Source of the DNA: Bog-756 sp963725395
GTDB lineage: Bacteria > Actinomycetota > Acidimicrobiia > Acidimicrobiales > RAAP-2
NCBI GenBank assembly: GCA_963725395.1
Contig: CAVRYH010000012.1
Coordinates: 1 to 64,000, forward strand
Direction: 5' to 3'
DNA length: 64,000 nt
In this document: positions 29,254 through 38,376 of the stretch, piece by piece
How positions within the stretch are numbered: position 1 is the stretch's first letter
Layout: every line of letters starts with the position of its first letter
Translations under genes and position numbers: made by a program
The notes under the pieces: model-generated
Databases searched by the model: none
Told to the model about the DNA's origin: nothing
What the model saw: only the letters and a program-made list of their open reading frames with translations

Positions 29254-30168
29254 TCAGCCCTTCCCTCCTGGATCCGCCGGGAGATCGAACCCGAGGTCGA
29301 GGACCGGGGCGGAGTGGGTCAAGGCACCGACGGAGATGAGATCCACCCCGGCCTCGGCCAACCGGGGCGCCGTCTCGAGGGTCACGCCCCCTGACACCTC
29401 GATCAGGGGAGCGGGGTCGGCCGTCGCCACCAGGGCCACACAGGCCGCCACCTGTTCTTGGTCCATGTTGTCGAGCATCACCACGGTGGCGCCGGCGGTG
29501 ACCGCCTCGGACACCTGGTCGGCCCGGTCGCACTCGACCTCGACCATGCGCCCCGGCCACAGGGCCCGGGCCCGCCTCACGGCCTCAGCGATCGACGTGC
29601 CCCCGAGGTGGTTGTCCTTCACCAGCACGCCGTCGGAGAGGTTGCCCCGGTGGTTGTGGCCCCCACCGGCCCGCACCGCGGCCTTCTCGAGGGCCCGGAG
29701 GCCCGGGGTCGTCTTGCGGGTGTCGAGGACGCGGGTGGCCGGGTTGGCCCCGTGGACGGCATCCACATACCTTCGGGTGAGGGTGGCCACCCCGGAGAGG
29801 TGCCCGAGGAAGTTGAGCACCGTGCGCTCCGCGGTGAGGATCGAGCGCAACGGGCCGGTGACGGTGGCGACGAGCTCGCCGGAACGGACGGATCCACCGT
29901 CGACGACGAGCCACGAGACCTCGAGGGTCCGATCGACCTGGGTGAAGGTCTCGAGGGCGCAGGCGCTCCCGGCGATGACCCCGTCGGCCCGGCTGACGAT
30001 CCCGACCGTGGCCCGCGTGGAGGAGGGGACGAGCACGGCGGTGAGGTCACCGAGGGGCAGGAGGTCCTCGGTGAGCGCCCGTTCGACGGCGTCGACCACG
30101 GCCGGGTGCGGCGGTTCGCACGGGATCGTCCCGACGGGGGAGCTCCGACCCTCGGACGCGTCCCCCAT
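29254..30168 (-). CDS. nadC: NadC, nicotinate-nucleotide pyrophosphorylase
   Basis: NadC converts quinolinate and PRPP to nicotinate mononucleotide in de novo NAD synthesis. The 304-aa protein has the family blocks EDLLPLGDLTA, LNFLGHLSGVATLTRRYVDA, the phosphoribosyl site RVLDTRKTTPGLRALEKAAV, GGGHNHRGNLSDGVLVKDNH and the C-terminal VEVECDRADQV and MLDNMD. ATG 30168 overlaps the nadB stop by one base (TGATG). It is paired with nadB upstream; nadA is not in the window. Confidence 0.95.
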   Translation of the reverse strand: MGDASEGRSSPVGTIPCEPPHPAVVDAVERALTEDLLPLGDLTAVLVPSSTRATVGIVSRADGVIAGSACALETFTQVDRTLEVSWLVVDGGSVRSGELVATVTGPLRSILTAERTVLNFLGHLSGVATLTRRYVDAVHGANPATRVLDTRKTTPGLRALEKAAVRAGGGHNHRGNLSDGVLVKDNHLGGTSIAEAVRRARALWPGRMVEVECDRADQVSEAVTAGATVVMLDNMDQEQVAACVALVATADPAPLIEVSGGVTLETAPRLAEAGVDLISVGALTHSAPVLDLGFDLPADPGGKG

Positions 30169-31904
30169 CAGCGGTCGGAGGCCGAGTCGGCGGGACCACC
30201 GGTGTGCGAGGCGATGGGAGGCTCCGGGCGGAGCAGCGTCGTCCGGTCGCCGCGGTGCACGATCCGCCGTCGCCACCGGTCCAGGGACACGGAATGATCG
30301 CTCCGGGCATGCGCCCCCCGCGTCTCGCACCGGACGAGGGCCGACGAGAGGAGGCTCCGTGCCGCGGTGACGAGATTGGCCAATTCACCGAGCGCACGGT
30401 CCGACGAGACGACCCCGCCCGTCGAGGTGAGCGTCCCGACGGTACGGGCGATACCCTCGACCGCCCGGCCCGCGGCGATCAACGAGTCCGCGCTCCGGAC
30501 CACACCGGCCCCGTCGGTCATCACCCGCTGGAGATGCTCCCTGGCCTTGGCCGTGTCGGAAAAGACCTCCCCCGCGGTGACCGGCCCGGCGTCGGTCGAC
30601 CACGGCGCAGCACGGTCGCGGTCCACACCCTCGCCGCCGCCCTCGAGGTAGGCGCCCATGACACCGGTCGGCGACGCGCCCTCGACACCGGCCAGGATCG
30701 ACTCGGCCAGCCGGGCACCGAAGACCATGCCCTCCAGCAGGGAATTGGATGCCAGTCGGTTGGCGCCGTGCACCCCGGTGCAGGCCACCTCGCCGGCCGC
30801 CCACAGGCCGGGCAGGTCGGTCGCCCCGGACAGGTCGGTGATCACTCCCCCCGACAGGTAATGGGCAGCGGGGGCGATAGGCAACCAGTCACGGGTGGGT
30901 TCGAGGCCGATGGCCCGGAGCGAGGCGGCGATCGTCGGGAAGCGGGCGTCGAACGCGTCGAGGGCGGTGGCGTCCAGCCAGAGACTGTCGACACCCTGGG
31001 CCTGCATGCGCTCGGCCATGGCTCGGCTGACCACGTCGCGGGGAGCCAGTTCGTCGACGAAGCGCTGGCCCTCCGCGTCACGCAACAGGGCGCCGTGACC
31101 CCGGAGCGCCTCGGACAGCAGGGGCCGCGGCATGGCCGGATGGTGCAGCGCGGTGGGGTGGAACTGCATGAACTCCACGTCGGCCACCGCCACACCGGCC
31201 CGCAACGCCATGGCGAGGCCGTCCGCAGTGGCCTCCGCCGGATTGGTGGTGACGGCGAACAGCTGCCCGGCCCCGCCGGTGGCGAGCACGGTCTGGTCGG
31301 CCCGGACCTCTTCGACCCCGCCGTCGGCGCTGAGCGCCCGGACCCCGACGCACCGACCGCCTTCGACGATCAGATCGAGGGCGAACCATCCTTCGAGGAC
31401 GGCCGCGGCGCTTGCCCAGGTGGCGTCGACCAGCGCCCGCTCGACCTCGGCCCCGGTCGCCGCCCCACCGGCGTGGACCACCCGCGCCGTCGAGTGGCCA
31501 CCCTCGCGGGCCAGGGCGAGCGCCCCTCCGGGCTGCCGGTCGAAGACCGCACCCATGGCAATGAGCTCGTTCACCCGGGTCGGACCCTCGTCGACGAGTA
31601 CCCGCACGGCATCGGTGTCGCACAACCCGGCGCCGGCAGCCAGGGTGTCGGCGAGATGGAGGTCGGTGGAGTCCTCGTCGCCGCCGAGCACGGCGGCGAC
31701 GCCGCCCTGGGCCCACCGGGTGGCGGACTGGGAGAGTTCGGCCTTGGTCAGGACACCGACCCGCAGCCCGGTTCCCGGCGAAGCCCCACTCGCCCCCGAG
31801 GGCGCCATCGGGGCGGCCAGCCGGACCGCGGCCGACAAGCCGGCCACCCCGCTCCCGAGCACCAGGACGTCGAGCCGGCCCGGTACCTCCCCGGAGCGGC
31901 TCAT
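30168..31904 (-). CDS. nadB: NadB, L-aspartate oxidase
   Basis: This FAD enzyme oxidises aspartate to iminoaspartate, the first step to quinolinate. The 578-aa protein shows LDVLVLGSGVAGLSAAVRLA, the substrate block SQSATRWAQGGVAAVLGGDE, EGGHSTARVVHAGG, FMQFHPTALHHP, and the active-site region HYLSGGVITDLSGATDLPGL with WAAGEVACTGVHGANRLASN. The final basic segment (DRWRRRIVHRG) is normal for the family. ATG 31904 overlaps the panC stop by four bases. Confidence 0.95.
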   Translation of the reverse strand: MSRSGEVPGRLDVLVLGSGVAGLSAAVRLAAPMAPSGASGASPGTGLRVGVLTKAELSQSATRWAQGGVAAVLGGDEDSTDLHLADTLAAGAGLCDTDAVRVLVDEGPTRVNELIAMGAVFDRQPGGALALAREGGHSTARVVHAGGAATGAEVERALVDATWASAAAVLEGWFALDLIVEGGRCVGVRALSADGGVEEVRADQTVLATGGAGQLFAVTTNPAEATADGLAMALRAGVAVADVEFMQFHPTALHHPAMPRPLLSEALRGHGALLRDAEGQRFVDELAPRDVVSRAMAERMQAQGVDSLWLDATALDAFDARFPTIAASLRAIGLEPTRDWLPIAPAAHYLSGGVITDLSGATDLPGLWAAGEVACTGVHGANRLASNSLLEGMVFGARLAESILAGVEGASPTGVMGAYLEGGGEGVDRDRAAPWSTDAGPVTAGEVFSDTAKAREHLQRVMTDGAGVVRSADSLIAAGRAVEGIARTVGTLTSTGGVVSSDRALGELANLVTAARSLLSSALVRCETRGAHARSDHSVSLDRWRRRIVHRGDRTTLLRPEPPIASHTGGPADSASDR

Positions 31905-32885
31905 GCCCGGATCGGCCCGTCCGAGGCCAGGGCGGGCACAGGCGGCGGGACAGGGGGCCCGGTCGGATCGAGGTTGTCGATCAGGCGGACAGGCCCCACG
32001 ATGGCGGCGATCAGCACGCGAAGCGGGCGGTCGCCCGAACAGCTCCGCGCCGGCTCCAGATCGTCGGCGTAGACCACCGCGGCGTAGTCGAGCGCCACCA
32101 ACGGCTCGCCGGACACCACCTCGACCATCGCCGCCTCGACGGTGTCCGTACGCCGCTCGCCCTCGGCGATGAGCCCGGCCGCGGTGCGCAGGGCCCGCGA
32201 CAGGGCGAGCGCGGCGCGGCGTTGTTCGGGTGAGAGCCGGACGTTCCTGCTGGACAGGGCCAGCCCGTCGTCGGCCCGCACGGTCCGACAGCCCACCACC
32301 TCGGTGGGCAGGGACAGGTCACGGACCACCCGCCTGACCAGTGCCAGCTGCTGGAAGTCCTTCTCCCCGAAGTAGGCCCGGCACCGACCCGCCGCGCTCG
32401 AGCAGCTTCACCACGATGGTGGCCACGCCGTCGAAGTGGCCCGGCCGGGAGGCTCCCTCCCACCGGCCGGCCAGGTCGGGCACCGACACCGTGGTGGGGG
32501 TGCCGCCGTGCAGGTCGGGGTACATCTCGGCCACCGACGGGGCGAACACCACCTCTCCTCCAGCCTCCGCCACCGAAGCGAGGTCGGCCTCCCAGGTCCG
32601 GGGGTAGGCGGCCAAATCGGACGCATCGCCGAACTGGGTGGGGTTGACGAAGATGGACACCGCCACCACGTCGCACTCCTGCGCGGCGCGCTCGATCAGC
32701 GAACGGTGCCCGACGTGCAGTGCCCCCATGGTGGGCACCACGCCCACGGTCCTGCCCGAGCGTCGCACGTCGTCAAGCGCGGCGGCGTAGGCGGCGAGGG
32801 TGCGGAAGACCTTCAGGTCCGAGGCCCCCGGCGTCGGGGCGTTTAGGGCGATCTCGGGAGACGGCCGGTGCAGAGTGGTGGTCAC
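31901..32885 (-). CDS. panC: PanC, pantothenate synthetase, frameshifted mid-gene
   Basis: PanC joins pantoate and beta-alanine using ATP. The first part carries VPTMGALHVGHRSLIERA (the HxGH signature), VSIFVNPTQFG and DLAAYPRTWEAD. After IVVKLLE the frame shifts within 32391-32400. In the next frame it continues GRCRAYFGEKDFQQLALVRR, VVGCRTVRADDGLALSSRNV and the normal C-terminus. The 985-base span is 3n+1, so one base is extra. GTG 32885 overlaps the preceding gene's stop by GTGA. panC lies upstream of nadB. panD is not seen nearby. Confidence 0.88.
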
Positions 32886-33727
32886 GCGACCTGCTCCACC
32901 CCGTCGACGATCCCACCGTCGACGAGCCCGGCGGCGACGGGCGTCGAACCCTCGCCTCCCGCCGGTCGTGGTGTCGGTGGACCGGTTTGGGGGGACGCCG
33001 CGTCGAGGGAGAGGCGCCGGGCCAGGCCCACCATGGCGTCGTAGGCGGCCAACTCGGTGCGATGACCGCTCATGGCGGCGAGCTCCCGTCGGTGCCGCTC
33101 GACGGTGTCCCAGTCGCCACGGGCCGCAGGGCCGGTCAGGGCCGCCCGGGGGCCGAGCGAGAAGGCGTCGTCGGTGGCGGCCCGCATGAGGCCGGCGAAG
33201 GCGTCGAGTGGCAGACCGGCGGAAGCGGCCACGCGCTCCACCTGTCCGATGAGGGCGACCAGGTGGTTGGCGGCGATGGAGGCGGCCGCATGGTACGAGG
33301 CGCGCCGGTCGTCGGGGACGCACACGGCGCGTCCGCCCAGGGCCTCCGCCAGCATCCCGGCCACCGGGTCGCCGGCCACCGCGAAGGTGATCCCCGACCG
33401 CAGGCGACCGGCACCCACCTCGGGGGTGGGGAGGGGGACGAGGGGATGGAGGGACCCTCGACGCCGGTGCGGGGCCAGCACGTCAAGGCCCAGCGATCCG
33501 GACAGGTGGACGACGACCGTGCCGTCGACGGGGTCCACCTGCGAGGCGACCCCGGCCACCTGGTCGTCCGGCGTGGCGATGACCAGGAGGTCCACGTCCA
33601 TGGCGGCTCGGGCGAGCGACCGGTGGCGGCCGATCGCCCCCCGGCACTCGAACCCCCCGACCGCGCCGAGGGCGGCCATCAACGATCGGCCGGCCCGACC
33701 TGGCCCGACAATTCGGAATGTGGTCAC
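32882..33727 (-). CDS. Rossmann-like/DUF2520 protein
   Basis: This 281-aa protein has an N-terminal NAD(P)-binding fold (FRIVGPGRAGRSLMAALGAV; DLLVIATPDDQVAGVA) and a helical DUF2520 domain with SYHAAASIAANHLVALIG and LTGPAARGDWDTVERHR. Such proteins occur beside panC in many actinobacteria and have been suspected of a ketopantoate-reductase-like role, but that is not established. GTG 33727 has AAAGGGG close upstream. A Pro/Gly-rich C-terminal tail is present. It overlaps panC by four bases. Confidence 0.85.
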   Translation of the reverse strand: MTTFRIVGPGRAGRSLMAALGAVGGFECRGAIGRHRSLARAAMDVDLLVIATPDDQVAGVASQVDPVDGTVVVHLSGSLGLDVLAPHRRRGSLHPLVPLPTPEVGAGRLRSGITFAVAGDPVAGMLAEALGGRAVCVPDDRRASYHAAASIAANHLVALIGQVERVAASAGLPLDAFAGLMRAATDDAFSLGPRAALTGPAARGDWDTVERHRRELAAMSGHRTELAAYDAMVGLARRLSLDAASPQTGPPTPRPAGGEGSTPVAAGLVDGGIVDGVEQVA

Positions 33728-33794
33728 AAGACCCCTTTCGACGTTCCAGCCCCGGGAGGGTGCCGTTCGCGTCAGAAGATCTGGATGTTGCCGT

Positions 33795-34295
33795 TCAGAG
33801 TGTACCCACGGCAGCCACCTCGCCACCAGCGTCCTCGAGGTCCGCCTCGTCCACCAGGTCAGGGGCCAGTTCGGCCAGCGGGGCCAGGACGAACCTCCGC
33901 TCGCGCCACCGCGGGTGGGGGACGGTGAGCTCGGGATCCTCGAGGGTCACGCCGTCGATCCACAAGACGTCGGCGTCGAGGGTCCGGGGTCCCCAGCGGG
34001 CGGCCCGGACACGGCCGGCCGCGGCCTCCAGCCGGCGGCACTCCTCGAGGAGCCGGTACGGATCGGCCCCGGGGGCCACGGCCAGCTCGACCACCAGGTT
34101 GAGATAGGGGCCCTGGCCCCCGGGGCCCCCGAGCGGCTCGGTCTCGTAGACCTGGGAGACGGCCGTGACCGGGGCCCGGCTCCCGGCCCGCAACTGGTCC
34201 ACGGCCCGGCGCAGGTGGGACCAGCGGTCCCCGAGGTTGGAGCCCAGCCCGAGGAAGGCCCGTACCGTGGGTGGGCTGGCGAGCGGACCGGTCAC
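33795..34295 (-). CDS. folK: FolK, hydroxymethyldihydropterin pyrophosphokinase
   Basis: FolK transfers pyrophosphate from ATP to 6-hydroxymethyl-7,8-dihydropterin. The 166-aa protein has RAFLGLGSNLGDRWSHLR, VSQVYETEPLGGPGGQGPYLN, and the catalytic loop RWGPRTLDADVLWID followed by LTVPHPRWRERRFVLAPLAE. It overlaps the folB stop by four bases. Confidence 0.94.
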   Translation of the reverse strand: MTGPLASPPTVRAFLGLGSNLGDRWSHLRRAVDQLRAGSRAPVTAVSQVYETEPLGGPGGQGPYLNLVVELAVAPGADPYRLLEECRRLEAAAGRVRAARWGPRTLDADVLWIDGVTLEDPELTVPHPRWRERRFVLAPLAELAPDLVDEADLEDAGGEVAAVGTL

Positions 34296-34708
34296 CGGCG
34301 CCGAGTGATCCGGACCCCGACGGTGTCGAGGTCGACGGGCACCGGCGGACGGAGCTTGCGCACACCGACGGTGACCGCGGCGATCCGCGGGTACCGGGCC
34401 AGCACCGCCCCGGCGATGGCCCCGGCCAGCGACTCGAGCAGCTCGTGGGGGGCCGGGCCCGCCACGACGGCGGACACCGCCCCGGCGACGCCGGCATAGT
34501 CGACGGTGTCCGAGAGACGGTCGGTCGTCGAGGCGGCGGCGAGGTCCACCCAGAGGTCGAGGTCGACCTCGAAGGGCTGGGCCCGCTCCTTCTCCTCGGC
34601 CAGCACCCCGTGGGTCCCGAGCACACGGAGGCCGCGGATCTCGATCCGGTCGTCCTCGTCGATGCCGGCCGCCTGGGGACCGGGTGCCGGCACGGAGCGG
34701 CCACTCAC
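34292..34708 (-). CDS. folB: FolB, dihydroneopterin aldolase
   Basis: FolB cleaves dihydroneopterin to hydroxymethyldihydropterin. The core is short and typical: DRIEIRGLRVLGTHGVLAEE, PFEVDLDLWVDL, TVDYAGVAGAV and LLESLAGAIAGAVLARYP, with the end VTVGVRKLRPPVPVDLDTVG. The GTG at 34708 overlaps the stop of the phosphatase-like gene (GTGA) and gives 138 aa. The open frame further upstream is a shadow of that gene. Confidence 0.92.
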   Translation of the reverse strand: MSGRSVPAPGPQAAGIDEDDRIEIRGLRVLGTHGVLAEEKERAQPFEVDLDLWVDLAAASTTDRLSDTVDYAGVAGAVSAVVAGPAPHELLESLAGAIAGAVLARYPRIAAVTVGVRKLRPPVPVDLDTVGVRITRRR

Positions 34709-35238
34709 CCGCTGGCGGACAGGTCGCCGCCCGATCCCGGGGGCACCTCGGCCGGGGTCAGCTGGGCGGCGAATGCCACGAGCTCGCGGCCGCTCGGACC
34801 CATCGGATGGCCCGTCATGTGCTCGAGCACGGTGATGGCCTGCGGCCCGCTCGGGAGCCGCTCCGACCACAGCAGGTACCCGGCGACCACACCGGCGACC
34901 CGGTCGCCGAGCTCCTCTTGGTGGATGAGGATCCGCTCACCGGCGGCCAGGCGCTGGTGCAGCTCGCGGTAGATGTCGGCGATGACCCCCCGGGTGTCCC
35001 CCGAGGGCGGCAACGGGAAGTGGACGCTGGCCAGATCCTGTTCCTCGTAGGCCTGGAGGTTGTGCGACGACGGGAGCAGTGAGACGACCCGGGTGAAACC
35101 CTGTACCTGGAGCCAGATGATCTCCTCCTGCCTGCGCACCTTCCGGTGGTTGGGTGCGAACCCGCCGGGACGCTCGCTCATGGCCAGCCGGTCCTTGATC
35201 ACCCAGGTGAAGTTGCGTGGGGGATCCCCGCAGCCCAC
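34705..35238 (-). CDS. tyrosine/dual-specificity phosphatase-like protein lacking catalytic Cys
   Basis: This 177-aa protein has the outline of a small protein-tyrosine phosphatase fold: opening NFTWVIKDRLAMSERPGG, a WLQVQGFTRVVSLLPS strand, VHFPLPPSGD in the acid-loop position, and a helix before LIHQEELGDRVAGVVAGYLL. In active enzymes that last segment is the HCx5R phosphate loop. Here the register is kept (His106, Arg113) but Cys107 is Gln, so classical catalysis should be impossible. It sits between folP and folB inside the folate run and overlaps folB by four bases. A binding or regulatory role is inferred. The start GTG 35238 is uncertain. Confidence 0.65.
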   Translation of the reverse strand: MGCGDPPRNFTWVIKDRLAMSERPGGFAPNHRKVRRQEEIIWLQVQGFTRVVSLLPSSHNLQAYEEQDLASVHFPLPPSGDTRGVIADIYRELHQRLAAGERILIHQEELGDRVAGVVAGYLLWSERLPSGPQAITVLEHMTGHPMGPSGRELVAFAAQLTPAEVPPGSGGDLSASG

Positions 35239-35274
35239 TTCCCTTTCACGTTCCTACCTCCGCATGCTCTGCCG

Positions 35275-36192
35275 TCATCGCACCGAACCGAGTGGGTCGG
35301 TGTCGCCCGATCGGTGTCCGCCCACCGCCGGGAGGGTCGAGTCGCGCCGGGTGACTCCCCCGGGAGCGGTGGCCGTCTCGGGCGGGGTGGCCGAGGACGG
35401 CCCACCGACCAGGACGGCCGCCTGCACCGTGGCCGACACGTCGTGGACCCGCACCATGCGCACGCCCTGCTCCATCGCCCAGGCCGCCGTGGCCAGGGAC
35501 GCCGGGAGCCGCTCGCCGACGGGAGCCGGCTCGCCGTCCGCGGTCGGTGCCACCACGCCGAGGAAGCTCTTCCTGCTGGTGCCGACCATCACCGGCAGGC
35601 CGGTGGCCACCAGTCGGTCGAGCGAGCCGAGCAGGCGGAGATTGTGTCCGAAGGTCTTCCCGAAGCCGATGCCGGGGTCGATCCACACCTCCTCCACTCC
35701 CGCGCCGAGCGCCCGCTCAGCGCGGTCGACCAGCAGGGCGGAGACCTCGGCCACCACGTCGTCATAGCGGGGATCCTGTTGCATGGTGGCGGCCGTCCCC
35801 TTGCGGTGCATGGCCACCCATCCCACACCGTTGCGAGAGGCCACCGGCCACAACGAGGCGGAGACGTCGTTGATCAGTGTCGCCCCGACCTCGACCGCCG
35901 CCTGGGCGACGGCCTCCTTCGTGGTGTCGATGGAGACGCGCACGTGGCCGGCCAGCGCCTCGACCACCGGCAGGACCCGCCTCAGCTCCTCGGCGACGGG
36001 GACCGGGTCGGCGCCGGGTCGGCTGGACTCGCCCCCGACGTCCACCACGTCGGCCCCTTCTTCGATCATTTCATGTCCTCTCATGATCGCCTGACCCTTT
36101 TCGAACCATTCTCCGCCGTCCGAGAACGAATCGGGGGTGACGTTGAGGATCCCCATCACCAATGGGCGATCCTCGCTGGTCGGTCCGGACAT
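35275..36192 (-). CDS. folP: FolP, dihydropteroate synthase
   Basis: FolP condenses hydroxymethyldihydropterin diphosphate with p-aminobenzoate and is the sulfonamide target. The 305-aa TIM barrel shows VMGILNVTPDSFSDGG, ADVVDVGGESSRPGADPVP, VRVSIDTTKEAVAQAA, TLINDVSA, WIDPGIGFGKTFGHNL, MVGTSRKSFLG and VRVHDVSATVQA. A Pro/Thr/Gly-rich tail of about 40 residues follows. ATG 36192 is chosen at the start of the barrel; the frame upstream overlaps folE and is a shadow. It lies 53 bases after folE. Confidence 0.94.
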   Translation of the reverse strand: MSGPTSEDRPLVMGILNVTPDSFSDGGEWFEKGQAIMRGHEMIEEGADVVDVGGESSRPGADPVPVAEELRRVLPVVEALAGHVRVSIDTTKEAVAQAAVEVGATLINDVSASLWPVASRNGVGWVAMHRKGTAATMQQDPRYDDVVAEVSALLVDRAERALGAGVEEVWIDPGIGFGKTFGHNLRLLGSLDRLVATGLPVMVGTSRKSFLGVVAPTADGEPAPVGERLPASLATAAWAMEQGVRMVRVHDVSATVQAAVLVGGPSSATPPETATAPGGVTRRDSTLPAVGGHRSGDTDPLGSVR

Positions 36193-36245
36193 GACGACAC
36201 AGCGTAAACCAGCCCGGAGGGGCCCGCGGCCGGGCGAGACGCCGG

Positions 36246-36815
36246 TCAGTGGCCGCGAACGAACTGCATGGCCTCGAACCTGGTGGCCGTGTCGTTCCTG
36301 AACAGGCCTCGCACGGCCGAGGTGACGGTCGAGGTGCCCGACTTCTTCACGCCGCGCATCGACATGCACAAGTGCTCGGCCTCCACGACCACGAGGACGC
36401 CACGGGGCTCGAGCGCGTCCTCGATGGCGTCGGCGATCTCGGTGGTCATCCGCTCTTGGACCTGCAGGCGCTTGGCGTAGCCGTCGACCAGGCGGGCCAA
36501 CTTCGAAAGGCCGGTGATGCGGCCGTCGTCGCCGGGGATGTAGGCGACATGGGCGCGGCCGATGAAGGGGACCATGTGGTGCTCGCACAGCGAGGCGAAC
36601 GGGATGTCCCGCACCATCACCATCTCGTCGTGGTTGGCCTCGAACGTGGCCTCGAGATGGTCGGCCGGATTCTCGTTCAAGCCCGCGAAGAGCTCCTCGT
36701 ACATCTTGGCCACCCGATGGGGGGTCTTGACGAGTCCGTCCCGTTCGGGGTCCTCGCCGATGGCGGCGAGTATCTCGACGACGGCGCGCTCGATCCGCCC
36801 GGTGTCGACACTCAA
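36246..36815 (-). CDS. folE: FolE, GTP cyclohydrolase I
   Basis: FolE converts GTP to dihydroneopterin triphosphate, the first step of folate synthesis. The 189-aa protein shows KTPHRVAKMYEELFAGL, the zinc site SLCEHHMVPFIGRAHVAY (Cys and His), GLSKLARLVDGYAKRLQVQE and the second zinc Cys in EAEHLCMSMRGVKKSG. Length and motifs are canonical. It is 29 bases downstream of hpt. Confidence 0.96.
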   Translation of the reverse strand: MSVDTGRIERAVVEILAAIGEDPERDGLVKTPHRVAKMYEELFAGLNENPADHLEATFEANHDEMVMVRDIPFASLCEHHMVPFIGRAHVAYIPGDDGRITGLSKLARLVDGYAKRLQVQERMTTEIADAIEDALEPRGVLVVVEAEHLCMSMRGVKKSGTSTVTSAVRGLFRNDTATRFEAMQFVRGH

Positions 36816-36844
36816 CCGGTCATCCCCGACCTGCCCGGTCCGCG

Positions 36845-37426
36845 CTAGGACAAGGGACCGGCGTAGCCGTGGATGGCCTTGAGGTTCCGCAGGCGTTCGT
36901 CGACATCAAGGCCATATCCCACCACGAATTCGGCGGGGATGTGAAACCCGACATAGCGGAGATCGAGGGCGGCCCGCTGCTGACCGTCCTTGACCAGGAG
37001 GGCGCAGACCTCGAGGCTGGCGGGACGACGGGCCAGCAGGTACCGCTGGAGATAGTTGAGGGTGAGGCCGCTGTCGACGATGTCCTCGACGACGAGGACA
37101 TCGCGGTCAGCCAGGTCGACGTCGAGATCCTTCACGATCCGCACCACCCCGGAGGTGCGGGTGGCGCTGCCGTAGGAGGACACCGCCATGAAGTCGACCT
37201 CGACCGGCAGCGAAATGGCCCGGGAGAGGTCGCTCATGAACATGAAGGCGCCCTTCAGCACCCCGACGAGCAGCGGGGGACGCCCGGCGTAGTCGACGGA
37301 GATCTGGCGGCCCAACTCGACGATCCGGTCCTGGAGAGCGTCGGCCGAGACGATCACCGGGCCTACGTCAGCGTGGCCCTCGAGGTGGCCCTCCTCGCCA
37401 ACCGTCTCATCCGCTCCGCTGACCAC
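36845..37426 (-). CDS. hpt: hypoxanthine phosphoribosyltransferase
   Basis: The enzyme salvages hypoxanthine or guanine with PRPP. The 193-aa protein has the type I PRTase core: LLVGVLKGAFMFMSDLSRAI, VDFMAVSSYGSATRTSGVVR and the PRPP motif VLVVEDIVDSGLTLNYL, with FVVGYGLDVDERLRNL near the end. The first 20 residues are an acidic lead that overlaps tilS by 20 bases. A downstream ftsH, common in related operons, is replaced here by folE. Confidence 0.94.
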   Translation of the reverse strand: MVSGADETVGEEGHLEGHADVGPVIVSADALQDRIVELGRQISVDYAGRPPLLVGVLKGAFMFMSDLSRAISLPVEVDFMAVSSYGSATRTSGVVRIVKDLDVDLADRDVLVVEDIVDSGLTLNYLQRYLLARRPASLEVCALLVKDGQQRAALDLRYVGFHIPAEFVVGYGLDVDERLRNLKAIHGYAGPLS

Positions 37427-38360
37427 GGCCCGACTGTACCGGAGTGTTGTCCGGGGCAGGCTGGTGCCCGTCCCGGCCGCCAGGGCCCGGGGGAGCGTTC
37501 ACCGTGAGCCGGCCGGCCGATCGGACGACCCGTCCACCGCCGGGGACCTCGGTGGCCCGTGCGTCCTGACGGGCCACGGCGAGCACCCGGTCCACGGCGT
37601 CCAGCGGGGGTGGGTACGGCCCTTCATGTCGCAGCCACTCCCGGATGCTCCGCCGGGCGACGGCGTCGGGGGCGGCGGCCACGGCCCGTGCGTCCTCGGG
37701 GTCGACCAGTGTGGCCACCACGTCGAGGATCTCGGCGTCACCGGCCAGCACGCTCGCCTGACGGGCGAGGACCGGCACGACGTCGCGCCCGACGATGGCC
37801 GAGCACAGGGGCAACAGCTCGTGCCGGATGCGGTTGCGCACGAACCGGGGGTCGTCGTTCGAGGGATCACGGACGGGCAGGAGGCCCACATGGCGACAGA
37901 GGGCGGTGGTGTCGGCCCGGCGGAGGTCGAGGAGCGGGTGGGTGGGCCCGGCCCGCATGGCCGCCAGGCCGTGCACGCCGGCGCCGCGGAGCAGGTTGGC
38001 CAGGACCGTCTCCGCCTGGTCGTCGGCGGTGTGCCCGGTGGCCGCCCCCGGGCCGAGGACCTCGTGTCGGGCCGCCCTGGCACGCGCTTCGAGGTTGGGG
38101 CCGTCCTCCAGGGCGACCCGCACGGAACGGAACCCCGCACCGAATCGTTCCGCGGCGCGGGCAACCACCTCGGCCTCCGATCCGGAGTCCGCCCGGAGAC
38201 CGTGGTCGACATGGACCGCGGTGACCAGGCAACCGGCGGCGGTGGCCAGCACCAACAGGGCGAGCGAGTCCGGGCCGCCCGAGACCCCGCACACCAGGGC
38301 CGACCCGGCCCGGGGGAAGGTGCTGCGGGCGACGAGCTCCTCGACGAGAGGGTCGCCCAC
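37407..38360 (-). CDS. tilS: TilS, tRNA(Ile)-lysidine synthase
   Basis: TilS attaches lysine to C34 of the minor isoleucine tRNA, changing codon reading from AUG to AUA. The protein of about 317 aa has the PP-loop GVSGGPDSLALLVLATAA, VHVDHGLRADSGSEAEVV, GHTADDQAETVLANLLRGAG, the block LLDLRRADTTALCRHVG and FVRNRIRHELLPLC. GTG 38360 is chosen because it starts just after the upstream stop; GTG 38408 would overlap that gene by 32 bases. The end overlaps hpt by 20 bases. Confidence 0.91.
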   Translation of the reverse strand: MGDPLVEELVARSTFPRAGSALVCGVSGGPDSLALLVLATAAGCLVTAVHVDHGLRADSGSEAEVVARAAERFGAGFRSVRVALEDGPNLEARARAARHEVLGPGAATGHTADDQAETVLANLLRGAGVHGLAAMRAGPTHPLLDLRRADTTALCRHVGLLPVRDPSNDDPRFVRNRIRHELLPLCSAIVGRDVVPVLARQASVLAGDAEILDVVATLVDPEDARAVAAAPDAVARRSIREWLRHEGPYPPPLDAVDRVLAVARQDARATEVPGGGRVVRSAGRLTVNAPPGPGGRDGHQPAPDNTPVQSGRGQRSG

Positions 38361-38376
38361 CGTCCTCCCGGTGGAC

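Noticed and set aside
28469..32072. Two long plus-strand frames over coaX, nadC, nadB and panC
   Set aside because: They are shadows of the minus-strand cofactor genes, with no family motifs.
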